Notes: a model not told the origin generated them from the sequence alone. Shown: positions 8,843 through 16,796, counted from the stretch's first letter. The stretch is 64,000 nucleotides of DNA from Streptomyces pseudovenezuelae (GCF_029892565.1 NZ_JARXVH010000013.1:186001-250000); one strand, 5' to 3'. Program-made: numbers and translations.

Positions 8843-9508
8843 TCAGGTCAGGCCCGCCGCGATGGCGCGGCGGACCGCGTCGGACCGGTCTCGGATGTCG
8901 GCCTTGGCGAACAGGTTGTTGATGTGGGTCTTGACCGTGGCCTCGCTGATGAACAGCTTCTCGGCGATGGCCCGGTTCGGCAGGCCCTGGCCGATGAGGG
9001 CGAGGACTTCGCGCTCGCGGGGTGTGAGGTCCTTGGGCAGGGACTGCTCGGGGGCGGGTGGGCGGGTGCGGACGGTGGCCAGGAGGCGGTCCTGGACCTC
9101 GCGGTCGAGTACGGACTGTCCCGCGGCGGCGGCCCTGATCGCGCGGATGATGTCCTGGCGCCCCGCGTTCTTCGTCAGATAGCCGCGGGCACCGGCACTG
9201 AGGGCGGCCAGGATCGAGTCGTCGTCGGCGAACGTGGTCAGCACCACCACCGCGATCTGCGGATGCTCCTCGCTCAGCCGGCGGGTCGTCTCGATGCCGT
9301 CCATGACGGGCATCCGCAGGTCCATCAGCACGACGTCCACCGGTGCGCCGGCGACTGCGGTGAGCACCTCGGTGCCGTCCGCCGCGGCCGCGACGACCTC
9401 GATGTCCTCGGACAGGCCCAGCACCGCGGCCAGGGGCTCGCGCACGGCGGCCTGGTCGTCGGCGACGATCACCTTCAGCCGCTGCGGGTCCTTGGTCGGT
9501 TCGCTCAT
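8843..9508 (-). CDS. NarL/FixJ-type response regulator
   Basis: The 221-residue regulator has an N-terminal receiver domain with the acidic pair DD at 17-18, the phosphoacceptor Asp63 in VLMDLRMP, and the conserved Lys in YLTKNAG. The LuxR-type HTH is at about residues 150-217 (LTPREREVLALIGQGLPNRAI, then EATVKTHINNLFAK). It overlaps the upstream kinase by 4 bp (ATGA), so the two form a translationally coupled two-component pair. Target genes are not evident from the sequence. Confidence 0.93.
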   Translation of the reverse strand: MSEPTKDPQRLKVIVADDQAAVREPLAAVLGLSEDIEVVAAAADGTEVLTAVAGAPVDVVLMDLRMPVMDGIETTRRLSEEHPQIAVVVLTTFADDDSILAALSAGARGYLTKNAGRQDIIRAIRAAAAGQSVLDREVQDRLLATVRTRPPAPEQSLPKDLTPREREVLALIGQGLPNRAIAEKLFISEATVKTHINNLFAKADIRDRSDAVRRAIAAGLT

Positions 9509-10698
9509 CCCGGGATCACTGCCTCCACCTGCCAGCCGCCCTGCTCCGGTCCCTCGACGACCGGGCCCGCGGTGATGGTGCCGCCCAGCAGGGCGACGCG
9601 TTCACGCATGCCGATCAGTCCCAGTCCGCTGCCGACGCCCGCGGCTGCCTCGCGGGTCGCGGGCCCGTTGTGGATCACCAGTGTGCTCGACGCGGCGGCG
9701 AACGTCAGCTCCACCCCCAGTTTCGCGCCCGGGGCGTGCCGGCCGGCGTTGGTCAGCGCCTCCTGGGCGATCCGCAGCAGGTTCTGGGTGACCCGTGCGG
9801 GCAGCTCGCGGACGGTCCCGGTGACGGTGAGAGCGTCACGGTGGCCGGAGGACTCGATCATCGCCGTCAGGCTCTCGAGCAGTGGAAGGGAGTCCTCGCG
9901 CAGCGCGTGCACGGTCCACTGGGCCTGCTTCAGGCTCTCCCGCACCATGCTGTGCGCCTTGCCGTTCGCCTCGCGGACCTTCTCCAGGTCGCCGGTGTCG
10001 ATCAGGGCGTCCGCCAGCTCCAGTTGCATGTTGATCCCGGCCAGCGAGTGCGCCAGCACGTCGTGGACGTCCCGGGCGATACGGCTGCGTTCGGTGAGTA
10101 CGGCGGTTCGCGCCTCGGCGCGGGCGGCTCGCTCGGCGGACTCCGCGGACGCGATCATCGCCTCCACGGCGCGCTGCCTGCTGCGGCTGAGAATCCCGGC
10201 CACCACCGGCAGACCGGTGCTCACGCCGAGCGTCCAGGGCACCAACTCGTGCCCAGGGCCGAGGCGGAAGTACAGAACAGCGCCGCACAGCAGGCTGGAC
10301 AGGGCCGCCAGCGCGAGAGCCTGTCCGAGGGGCAGGCGGTAGCCGATGTGGCCGACGAGGAAGTACGCGAAGAGGTAGCTGGAGCCACTGCCGCTCACGC
10401 CGAGCAGGGCGGCGGCGGCAACGACGCCGACGGTCAGCCAGAGGAGGGCAACGCGGGGCGGGAACCTGGCCTCGGGCAGATGCCGGGCCATCAGGGCGAT
10501 GCTGTTGACCGCGAGCAGGGCGGCGACCGCCAGCCCGCGGCCGCTGAGACCCACCGGCCGCACGGTCGCGATCGAGATGACGACGACCGCCAGGGTGATG
10601 GCCCCGTGCAGGCGGGCGTCCTGGCGGGGAACGACCCGCGGGCCGGGCTCCCTGTCGGGGGCCGGCCCGGGGGCGGGGGCACTCTCGGGTGCGGACAC
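9505..10698 (-). CDS. Sensor histidine kinase (HisKA_3 type)
   Basis: The 397-residue kinase starts at a GTG (10698). It has several hydrophobic segments at about residues 35-180, then a coiled dimerisation region with the phosphoacceptor in ERSRIARDVHDVLAHSLAG, and a HATPase domain with QEALTNAGRHAPGA and GSGLGLIGMRERVALLGG. This is the NarX/DesK-like class that partners with NarL regulators. No large extracytoplasmic sensor is visible, so sensing probably occurs within the membrane. It is cotranscribed with the downstream response regulator. The longer upstream frame lacks family features. Confidence 0.9.
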   Translation of the reverse strand: MSAPESAPAPGPAPDREPGPRVVPRQDARLHGAITLAVVVISIATVRPVGLSGRGLAVAALLAVNSIALMARHLPEARFPPRVALLWLTVGVVAAAALLGVSGSGSSYLFAYFLVGHIGYRLPLGQALALAALSSLLCGAVLYFRLGPGHELVPWTLGVSTGLPVVAGILSRSRQRAVEAMIASAESAERAARAEARTAVLTERSRIARDVHDVLAHSLAGINMQLELADALIDTGDLEKVREANGKAHSMVRESLKQAQWTVHALREDSLPLLESLTAMIESSGHRDALTVTGTVRELPARVTQNLLRIAQEALTNAGRHAPGAKLGVELTFAAASSTLVIHNGPATREAAAGVGSGLGLIGMRERVALLGGTITAGPVVEGPEQGGWQVEAVIPG

Positions 10699-10718
10699 GG
10701 CGCGACCATAACCCACGG

Positions 10719-11255
10719 TCAGGCGGTGTGGTCGAGGACCGCGGCGGGACGCGTGCCCGAGGGAGCCACGTGGACGGCCATGCGGCTGCGGACGAAGATC
10801 GTGGCCAGTCGGGTGATCACCTCGGTGAGCGCCATCAGCACGAACGCGGCGACCCATGCCTGGTCGGTGGTGATGTGGTGGGTGATGCTGAACCGGGCCA
10901 CGTTGTCGGCGCCGCCGTGGTCGGTCCACACCTGGAATCCCATGCGGGCGCCCATGCCCAGCACCCACAGAACCGCCGAGATCACACCCGCCTTGATGAA
11001 CAGGTGTCCGCCCGCGGAGCGGATCCGGGTGTATACGCCACCCGCGACGCCGAGCACCGCGCCGACGGCGATCAGTGTGCCGACCAGGACGAGGTCGTTT
11101 CCGGCGGTGGGCACGTCATGCAGGTACTGGGAGGCCACGAAGGCCACGATCCCCAGGGGGATCAGATAGGTCTTGAGGTCGAGGCGGCCTTCCCGCAGCT
11201 GGCGGAAGACGACGAGGAGGAGGGCGATGTCGGTGATCCAGTCGGTCGTTGTCAT
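10719..11255 (-). CDS. Multi-pass membrane protein of unknown function
   Basis: The 178-residue protein has about four membrane helices (DIALLLVVFRQLRE, TYLIPLGIVAFVASQYL, LVLVGTLIAVGAVLGVAGG, HLFIKAGVISAVLWVLGMGAR, WVAAFVLMALTEVITRLATIF). It resembles small membrane proteins encoded beside two-component systems in actinobacteria, but I do not recognise a named family with confidence. The ATG at 11255 is the start that directly precedes the first helix. It is 20 bp upstream of the histidine kinase on the same strand and probably cotranscribed, which suggests a link to its signal. Confidence 0.65.
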   Translation of the reverse strand: MTTTDWITDIALLLVVFRQLREGRLDLKTYLIPLGIVAFVASQYLHDVPTAGNDLVLVGTLIAVGAVLGVAGGVYTRIRSAGGHLFIKAGVISAVLWVLGMGARMGFQVWTDHGGADNVARFSITHHITTDQAWVAAFVLMALTEVITRLATIFVRSRMAVHVAPSGTRPAAVLDHTA

Positions 11256-11384
11256 GCCCTCAAGCGTGCTGTCGCCGGCCTTCGCGCACCTGGACCCATG
11301 GGTGGAAGTGAGGGTGGAGATCCACCGCCACGTCTCCTGAGATGGATGTGCTGCCGGTGCATTCCTGATGCAGATAGCCCAGGA

Positions 11385-11400
11385 GTAACACATAAGTTAC
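11385..11400. promoter_or_regulatory. Inverted repeat in the AT-rich cholesterol oxidase promoter
   Basis: GTAAC and GTTAC are separated by 6 bp in a stretch (about 11370-11460) clearly richer in A+T than its surroundings. It lies about 80 bp before the oxidase start, between divergent genes. A binding site for a regulator is a reasonable inference, but no regulator gene is adjacent. Confidence 0.4.
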
Positions 11401-11475
11401 CGATAGGTTTCTCGTGACTTGTTTACCAATTCTTAGTAGAACCAATTTCCTTTGTGCGAGAGGAAAGGGATCTAC

Positions 11476-13116
11476 ATGGACTCCAGATCACGCGACAACC
11501 TGCAAGGAAGAGGTATTTCCCGGCGTCGGCTCATCGGTGGAACAGGTTCTATTTTTGGCGCTGCCGCACTGGGCGCATTCGACCTTCCGACCGCCGCCGC
11601 ACTCCCCCGGAATGCGGCTGTGATCGAACCCGGCGCCCAGGTCGCCGCCCTGGTGATCGGCACCGGATACGGCGGTTCCGTCACCGCGCTCCGGCTCGCT
11701 CAGGCCGGCGTGGACGTGCACATGGTGGAGATGGGCATGGCCTGGGACACCCCGGGAACCGACGGCAAGATCTTCGCCAACACCACCACCCCCGACTACC
11801 GGTCCTACTGGCTGCGCACCCGCACCAAGCAGCCGCTGAGCAACTTCCTCGGCTTCCCGCTCGACAAGGACGTACCGAAGTACACGGGCATCCTCGACGC
11901 CGAGGAAATGGGCGGCATCGTGGTGTACCAGGGCCGCGGAGTCGGCGGCGGTTCCCTCGTCAACGGCGGTATGGCGGTGACACCCGAGAGGAGCCGCTTC
12001 CCGGGCGTGCTTCCGTCCGTCGACGCCGACGAGATGTACGACGTGTACTACCCGCGGGCGAACAGCAACCTCGGCGTCAACACGATCGACCCGGCCTGGT
12101 TCGAGACGGCGGAGGCCTACCAGTTCGCGCGAGTGGGCCGCAAGCAGGCCCAACGGTCCGGTTTCCGCTTCACGTTCGTCCCCAACGTCTACGACTGGAA
12201 CTACATGAAGCAGGAGGCGGCGGGGACGGTACCCAAGTCGGCCCTGGCCGCCGAGATCCTGTACGGCAACAACTACGGCAAGAAGTCCCTGCAGAAGACC
12301 TACCTCGCGCAGGCCCGCGCGACCGGCCGGGTCACCATCTCACCGCTGCACAGGGTCACCACGGTGACTCCCACCACCGGCGGCTACACCGTGACCATCG
12401 AGCAACTCGACACGAGCGGCGCCGTCACCACCACCAAGACCGTGACGGCGCAACGGGTGTTCTTCGCCGCAGGAAGCGTCGGCACCAGCAAGCTGTTGGT
12501 CCGCCTCAAGGCGACGGGCGCACTCCCCGCTCTCAACAACGAGATCGGCACCGGATGGGGCGAGAACGGCAACGTCATGTGCGGCCGGGCCAACCACCTG
12601 TGGGACCCGACCGGATCCCTCCAGTCGTCGATCCCCACGGCGGGCATCGACAACTGGGTGGCGGGCGGCGCGTTCGCCGAGGTGGCGCCGCTACCGACCG
12701 GCATCGAGACCTGGGCCTCGTTCTACCTGTCGATCACGAACAACCCGAACCGTGGTCGGTTCACCTGGAACGCGGCGACGGGGAAGGTGGAACTGGACTG
12801 GCAGACGGCGTGGAAGCAACCGTCGATCACGATGGCGAAATCGATCTTCGACAAGATCAACGCCACCGAGGGGACCATCTACCGCACGGACCTCTTCGGC
12901 GTGTACAAGATCTGGGGCGACCACCTCACGTACCACCCGCTCGGTGGAACCGTCCTCAACAAGGCCACCGACAACTACGGCCGCCTGCACGGCTATTCCG
13001 GCCTGTACGTGGTGGACGGCGCGCTGATTCCCGGCAACGTCAGCGTCAATCCCTTCGTCACCATCACCGCGCTCGCGGAACGCAACATCGAGAAGGTCAT
13101 CGCTGAGGACCTCTGA
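11476..13116 (+). CDS. choA: Secreted cholesterol oxidase (GMC-type flavoprotein)
   Basis: The 546-residue protein oxidises 3-beta-hydroxysterols to 3-ketosterols with isomerisation, reducing oxygen to hydrogen peroxide. It carries a Tat signal (SRRRLIGGTG, then a hydrophobic stretch to about residue 42). The FAD-binding motif is LVIGTGYGGSVTALRLAQAG, followed by GRGVGGGSLVNGG. The C-terminal YHPLGG and GNVSVNPFVTITALAERN contain the catalytic His and Asn of class I cholesterol oxidases, and AEVAPLPTGIETW covers the region of the catalytic Glu. The ATG at 11476 has GAGGAAAGG upstream. The P450 gene that often precedes choA in Streptomyces is absent here. Confidence 0.93.
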   Translation: MDSRSRDNLQGRGISRRRLIGGTGSIFGAAALGAFDLPTAAALPRNAAVIEPGAQVAALVIGTGYGGSVTALRLAQAGVDVHMVEMGMAWDTPGTDGKIFANTTTPDYRSYWLRTRTKQPLSNFLGFPLDKDVPKYTGILDAEEMGGIVVYQGRGVGGGSLVNGGMAVTPERSRFPGVLPSVDADEMYDVYYPRANSNLGVNTIDPAWFETAEAYQFARVGRKQAQRSGFRFTFVPNVYDWNYMKQEAAGTVPKSALAAEILYGNNYGKKSLQKTYLAQARATGRVTISPLHRVTTVTPTTGGYTVTIEQLDTSGAVTTTKTVTAQRVFFAAGSVGTSKLLVRLKATGALPALNNEIGTGWGENGNVMCGRANHLWDPTGSLQSSIPTAGIDNWVAGGAFAEVAPLPTGIETWASFYLSITNNPNRGRFTWNAATGKVELDWQTAWKQPSITMAKSIFDKINATEGTIYRTDLFGVYKIWGDHLTYHPLGGTVLNKATDNYGRLHGYSGLYVVDGALIPGNVSVNPFVTITALAERNIEKVIAEDL

Positions 13117-13128
13117 CCGGACAACTGT

Positions 13129-13152
13129 GGGCCGTGGCCAACGCCCCGGCCC
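13129..13152. terminator. Hairpin between convergent genes
   Basis: GGGCCGTGG at 13129-13137 can pair with CCCCGGCCC at 13144-13152 across a 6-bp loop, with one mismatch. It sits 13 bp after the cholesterol oxidase stop and 18 bp before the stop of the convergent gene, so it may serve both. No U-tract follows, as is usual in Streptomyces. Confidence 0.5.
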
Positions 13153-13170
13153 GCAGCCCGAATTGCCGCG

Positions 13171-13668
13171 TCAGGAAGTCTGTGCCGACGGCAGTACGCA
13201 CACGCTGTCGAGCCCCAGCACATGGTTGAGCCGGCCGAACGCCAGCCATGAGCCGATGCTCATGCTCAACTCCACGATCTCCGCCTGGCTGTAGTGCGCC
13301 TTCATCCGCTCCCAGAACTCGTCGTCCAGGTTCAGATGGTCGATCGCGTAGCGCTCCGCGTACTCGGCGGCGAGCCGGGTCCGTTCGTCGAAGGCGTCCG
13401 TCGTACGCCACTGCGCGACCGCGTCCAGGAACCCCGCGTCGACCTTCTCCTCCCCCTCGCGTTCGGTCCGCCAGTCCAGACAGAACAGACAGCCGTTGAT
13501 CTGCGCGACGCGCAGCCGGGCGGCCTCGAACTCGCGCAGTCCGAGGGTCGAGTACTCGTAGACGGACATGGAGAAGACACTGGCCGCGTGACCGATCTTG
13601 GGCACCATGTCGCCCCAGACGTACGGGATGGGCTCGGCGCCCTCAGGGATGTCGATCCGCATGATCAC
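13171..13668 (-). CDS. Carboxymuconolactone decarboxylase/AhpD-like protein
   Basis: The 165-residue protein has the AhpD-like fold: REFEAARLRVAQINGCLFCL with the CxxC redox pair, and RTRLAAEYAERYA in the next helices. AhpD-like proteins act as alkylhydroperoxidases or lactone decarboxylases, so enzyme class is uncertain. The start shown is a GTG whose GTGA overlaps the upstream stop; an ATG at 13662 with AAGAAG 5 bp upstream is equally plausible. It is coupled to the NAD(P)-dependent dehydrogenase-like gene upstream, and together they may process one metabolite. Confidence 0.8.
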   Translation of the reverse strand: MIMRIDIPEGAEPIPYVWGDMVPKIGHAASVFSMSVYEYSTLGLREFEAARLRVAQINGCLFCLDWRTEREGEEKVDAGFLDAVAQWRTTDAFDERTRLAAEYAERYAIDHLNLDDEFWERMKAHYSQAEIVELSMSIGSWLAFGRLNHVLGLDSVCVLPSAQTS

Positions 13669-14741
13669 TTCTTTCCCAGTCTGCCCACCGCGGGGCGCAG
13701 CGGGACGTCGAGTGCGTCGTAGAGACCCGGCTCGGCCTCGGCGAGCCAGTCGATGGCGTTCACCAGACGGCCGGCCGCCGTCGCGTTGCCGCCCGCGGCT
13801 CTGTTCTCTCCTTCGTCCGTGGCTTCGACCGTGACCTCTATGCGGGGGCGTCCTTCGATGATCACGCGGTGCGCGCCCGCCCCGCCGTCGGCCGGCGTGG
13901 GCCAGTCCGGGGCGCAGGAGGCGTGGATACGGGTGACGTGCTCGACGACGATGAGGGGCTCGCCCTCCACCACGCCCTGCACCTCAAGACGTACGGCTCC
14001 CTGGGTGCCTGCCGCGAACTCCCCCATCGTGTCGGTGACGACGGACGATTCCAGGGGACGGCGCTCCAACGTCTCCTCGATGCCGTCCAGTTCGACGCCC
14101 AGCGCCCGGGCCATCATCCGCAGCTGCCCGCCCCAGATCATCGTCGGAATGCCCTCTGCGAGCATCAGCGGCTGGTAGTCCAGCGGATGTCCCATACCGA
14201 TCAGGTGGCGGACCGCTTCCTCCTGGTCGTACGTCGAGTAGTCGAAGATCTCCTGGCAGCGGACGGCGTCGATCTCGGAGCCCAGCCCGCTGACCAGCAG
14301 CGGGAGCACGTCGTTGGCCCAACCGGGGTCGACACCCGACACGAACAGCGAGCCGCCCCCGGCCGTCGCCGCCTCCACCAGCACGTCGCGGATCTCGTCC
14401 GGCGCGTTCGTGCAGTCGTACATCCCGTACAGGGACGGCGTGACGACCACCGCGCCTGCGCGGAGCGCGCGGCCGATGTCCTCGATGGCGCCGTCGAGGC
14501 GGACGTCACCGGACGCCGCGTACACGACCGCGCGGTGACCTGCGGAGAGCACTGCCTGCACGTCGTTCGTCGCCGCCACCCCGAGACGCCGGCCCAGTCC
14601 GCTGAGCTCGCCCGCGTCCTTGCCGACCTTGGCGGGACTCGACACCAGCACGGCCACAAGGCTGAGCATCGGATGCGCCTCGACAGCCCGGATGGCCGCG
14701 CGCCCGACGTTGCCTGTGCCCCAAACCACCGTGGGAATCAT
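13665..14741 (-). CDS. NAD(P)-dependent dehydrogenase, dihydrodipicolinate reductase-like N-terminus
   Basis: The 358-residue protein starts with a Rossmann motif, VVWGTGNVGRAAIRAVEAHP, and resembles actinobacterial proteins annotated as dihydrodipicolinate reductase or 2,4-diaminopentanoate dehydrogenase-like. GVDPGWANDVLPLLVSGL and the central CQEIFDYSTYDQEEAVRHLIGMG are typical of this group. It is not the lysine-pathway DapB, which is shorter and has a different active-site loop. The ATG at 14741 directly precedes the nucleotide-binding strand; no strong ribosome site is visible. It is translationally coupled to the AhpD-like gene. Confidence 0.72.
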   Translation of the reverse strand: MIPTVVWGTGNVGRAAIRAVEAHPMLSLVAVLVSSPAKVGKDAGELSGLGRRLGVAATNDVQAVLSAGHRAVVYAASGDVRLDGAIEDIGRALRAGAVVVTPSLYGMYDCTNAPDEIRDVLVEAATAGGGSLFVSGVDPGWANDVLPLLVSGLGSEIDAVRCQEIFDYSTYDQEEAVRHLIGMGHPLDYQPLMLAEGIPTMIWGGQLRMMARALGVELDGIEETLERRPLESSVVTDTMGEFAAGTQGAVRLEVQGVVEGEPLIVVEHVTRIHASCAPDWPTPADGGAGAHRVIIEGRPRIEVTVEATDEGENRAAGGNATAAGRLVNAIDWLAEAEPGLYDALDVPLRPAVGRLGKK

Positions 14742-14908
14742 GGCCGGAGGGTAACGATGCACCCCAAAACTTCCCATAGCCGTGCACGAGGAATCGGGCT
14801 CCGGCGCCGCCCCAGGAGCAGTGGCAGTCCTGCGGGTGCCCGCTCTGGGGCGCTGTCGCGGTACAAGGCCTAAAACAAGTGGATACAGTCCGTGAGGCTT
14901 GGAGGGGG

Positions 14909-15166
14909 CTACGCGGCGGACTCCTCCGCCCACGGATCAGGTTCCCACAGTGGGTGAATCTCGATCGTGGTCTCCGCTGCCCTCGACACCCTTACGTCCA
15001 GTGGCGCCCCGAGTGACCACCACTCGGCGAATGAGGGACCGGAGGATGCGGTTGGTCTCGGCGACCTCGAAGGTGTCCCACTCTTCGAGCAGGCCGACAG
15101 CGAGGGGAAACGCGCCAGCCTCGAAGACATGAACAGGTTCGCACCACAAGAAGAGCCGTAGCCCAA
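14909..15166 (-). pseudogene. C-terminal remnant of a large serine integrase, frameshifted
   Basis: Two overlapping minus-strand frames together read like the end of a serine recombinase: FEVAETNRILRSLIRRVVVTRG in one frame and RVSRAAETTIEIHPLWEPDPWA in the next. The pattern RNRxLRxxxxRVVV followed by HPxWEPDPW is common at the end of phage and conjugative-element integrases. The catalytic N-terminus and the frameshift-free core are missing. It marks the left part of a degraded mobile element reaching to about 19.46 kb. No attachment core was recognised between 14742 and 14908. Confidence 0.55.
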
Positions 15167-15241
15167 TCAACAGCGCGGGCCCGATCCGGCGACCTCACCG
15201 CCGCACGGGCCCGACTAACCACGTGTAGGAATCCGAGGTAC

Positions 15242-15314
15242 TTGAGCACTCCGCCCTGGGACATTGCGGCAGTTGAGCACACCCCGACAGCTCTGCGGCA
15301 CCGGCACTTGAGCA
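15242..15314 (+). repeat. Three direct TTGAGCA repeats
   Basis: TTGAGCA occurs at 15242-15248, 15273-15279 and 15308-15314, each preceded by a short A/G-C context. The complementary motif recurs at 16364-16421, beyond the Tn3-type cassette. If the cassette is removed in thought, all copies lie in one leader of roughly 220 bp before the gene at 16463. They may be operators or plasmid-type iterons. Confidence 0.5.
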
Positions 15315-15341
15315 GCGGCTCAGGCTGACGGTTCCCGGGTT

Positions 15342-15379
15342 GGGGTCTCAGTAGTTCTCGCCGAAAGAACAACGCTGAG
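15342..15379 (+). repeat. Left terminal inverted repeat of the Tn3-type cassette
   Basis: This 38-bp end starts with GGGG and finishes CAACGCTGAG. Bases 15344-15366 are identical to the reverse complement of 16293-16315. The preceding GGGTT (15337-15341) is the target duplication. Confidence 0.85.
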
Positions 15380-15534
15380 GACTGAGCCCCAGGTCAGGCC
15401 GTGGGCTCCAGAGGGGGCTGTGGCTGTCTGCTCGTCGTGTTCGTGCAGCATGCGCATGCCGGTGGCCGGGGCTGGGTGCTGGCGGCCGGGTCTCTCCGTT
15501 GCGAGGCCGCGACTGGTGTCGACGCTCGCAGCGA

Positions 15535-16149
15535 CTACGGTCGAGGACCGACGTTCGCGGTGGGCGGAAGCTCGCGGTCCCGCCAGGCTCGCTCCCACTG
15601 CCGGGTGATCGCGGGGTAGACGATCAGGTAGCGGAACGGTGCGATGAGAGCCATGTAGACCCGTCCGAACCAGCCGTTGGGCTTGACCAGGATCGCCATC
15701 CGCAGTTCGTATTCGCCGCCTCCGGTCGGCACCCACCCCAGGTGCATGACGGCGTGGCAGGTCTTGTTCGCCAGTTCGCGGACGGACTCGTTGTGGAGCA
15801 GGTACACGGGGGTGAACGGGGCGCCGCTGGCGTCGGAGACGTCGACGGTCTCACGGAGATCGCCTGGCAGGCGGTCATGCAGTGGTTGAACCCGCTTCCC
15901 GACGCTCGTCTTGGGCTTGTCCCAACCGAGGAGGGCACCTAACTTCCAGCGCACCGCGAACAGGAACCGGACTGCACGGGGCTGCTTGGCGAATCCGTCG
16001 GCTGTCTGCATCGCGGCGAGTATGACGGGAAAGTCGTCCGGGCCGGCACCGGGGGTGCGGAAGGACCACACGTCCTCGGTCCTAAAGTCGCCGGTGAACT
16101 CGTGGATCCGCCACGGCTGGTCGGAGTGGGCCGTGCGGGGAATCTTCAT
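15535..16149 (-). CDS. DUF2867-like protein, passenger gene of the cassette
   Basis: The 204-residue protein has FTGDFRTEDVWSFRTPGAGP near the start, RWKLGALLGWD in the middle, and VYLLHNESVRELANKTCHAVMHLGW plus YELRMAILVKP later, features of DUF2867 proteins. Its C-terminus YMALIAPFRYLIVYPAI is hydrophobic. Biochemical function of the family is not known to me. I chose the ATG at 16149, with AGGAGAGG upstream, over an in-frame TTG at 16161. It is the only gene within the Tn3-type ends, so it is the cargo. Whether it benefits the host is unknown. Confidence 0.7.
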   Translation of the reverse strand: MKIPRTAHSDQPWRIHEFTGDFRTEDVWSFRTPGAGPDDFPVILAAMQTADGFAKQPRAVRFLFAVRWKLGALLGWDKPKTSVGKRVQPLHDRLPGDLRETVDVSDASGAPFTPVYLLHNESVRELANKTCHAVMHLGWVPTGGGEYELRMAILVKPNGWFGRVYMALIAPFRYLIVYPAITRQWERAWRDRELPPTANVGPRP

Positions 16150-16210
16150 GGCCGCTGCCAACCTCTCCTGGGCCGGACGTCGTCCGCCCCACTCCCGTTA
16201 CACGCGTGCG

Positions 16211-16253
16211 TATACGACGAAGCTAGCCCACTGCTGGATCTGCTCGTCGTATA
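16211..16253. repeat. 10-bp perfect dyad inside the cassette
   Basis: TATACGACGA (16211-16220) and TCGTCGTATA (16244-16253) are perfect inverted copies separated by 23 bp. They sit between the passenger gene start and the right terminal repeat. It could be a promoter operator or part of an old resolvase site, which in Tn3 elements is built from such dyads. Neither role is proven. Confidence 0.5.
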
Positions 16254-16280
16254 GGTCGTTCAGATCAGGCTGCCGCACGG

Positions 16281-16317
16281 CTTAGCGTTGCATTTCGGCG
16301 AGAACTACTGAGACCCT
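16281..16317 (-). repeat. Right terminal inverted repeat of the Tn3-type cassette
   Basis: Read on the minus strand it starts AGGGTCTCAG and ends CAACGCTAAG. It differs from the left end at the outermost base and by a 1-nt indel with adjacent changes about two thirds of the way in. GGGTT at 16318-16322 follows as the target duplication. Confidence 0.85.
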
Positions 16318-16363
16318 GGGTTCAGGGCTCCCGAATTCCGTCTTTGCTGGTCAGCGCGCTATC

Positions 16364-16421
16364 TGCTCAAGTAGACCGTCGACTGCTCATCTACTGCTGA
16401 GATACGGGATCGATTGCTGAA
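16364..16421 (+). repeat. Short repeats TGCTCAA/TGCTCAT/TGCTGAA upstream of the small regulator
   Basis: TGCTCAA (16364-16370), TGCTCAT (16384-16390), TGCTGA (16395-16400) and TGCTGAA (16415-16421) are spaced about one or two half-turns apart. CTGCTCAAGTAGA and TTGCTGAAGTAGA share 11 of 13 bases. They are the reverse complement of the TTGAGCA repeats left of the cassette. They probably bind the product of the gene at 16463 or a replication or partition protein. Confidence 0.5.
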
Positions 16422-16462
16422 GTAGATCGGCCCCCTACACCACGATGGGAATAATCCCCACC

Positions 16463-16750
16463 ATGACCAAGGCCAATCCTACCCAGCAGCCGACCCAGCC
16501 CTCGAACCTACCGCCCCCTGTTGGACGCTCCCTGTCCGTGCGTATCCTCGATGACGGCATGTACGACGATCTGCGCGTGATCATGCAGACCGGCTGCGAC
16601 GCGTCCGCCACCGTCCGACAGGCGTTACTACTCCTCGCGAACGTACACGCCCTCGCGACGAAGCGCGGTCACCAACTTCCCGAAGCCACGCGGGCTCAGC
16701 CCGGTGAACGGGGCTGTCCAGGACGACTCCGACGCCGTGATCACACCTGA
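16463..16750 (+). CDS. Putative ribbon-helix-helix DNA-binding protein
   Basis: The 95-residue product has a basic, Pro-rich N-terminus, then GRSLSVRILDDGMYDDLRVI and DASATVRQALLLLANVHALA. This strand-helix-helix pattern fits Arc/MetJ-type regulators. A start at 16445 adds six residues. The last 25 residues are Arg-rich and out of character, and another frame at 16704 reads more protein-like, so a late frameshift is possible. It stands directly behind the repeat array, which suggests autoregulation or a plasmid-maintenance role. Assignment is from secondary-structure pattern only. Confidence 0.5.
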   Translation: MTKANPTQQPTQPSNLPPPVGRSLSVRILDDGMYDDLRVIMQTGCDASATVRQALLLLANVHALATKRGHQLPEATRAQPGERGCPGRLRRRDHT

Positions 16751-16796
16751 TGCCCCAAGATCATGTCTTCCGTTACCAGCAGCTTCGGGGCAGCCC

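Larger units (their letters stand above)
15342..16317. mobile_element. Tn3-family mobile insertion cassette (no transposase)
   Basis: The element is 976 bp. Its left terminus (15342-15379, 38 bp) and right terminus (16281-16317, 37 bp) are inverted repeats: 23 bp are identical (15344-15366 against 16293-16315), and CAACGCT plus AG recur further inward. The left end begins GGGGTCTCAG and the right one ends, read inward, in CAACGCTAAG, like the 38-bp ends of Tn3. The 5 bp GGGTT directly flank both ends (15337-15341 and 16318-16322), the target duplication length of Tn3-family transposition. Inside is one gene, for a DUF2867-like protein, and no transposase or resolvase. This is the structure of a non-autonomous cassette mobilised in trans. 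Confidence 0.85.

Noticed and set aside
14742..14908. Possible tRNA-type attachment site beside the integrase remnant
   Set aside because: No cloverleaf or CCA-type end could be made; serine integrases often use other sites.
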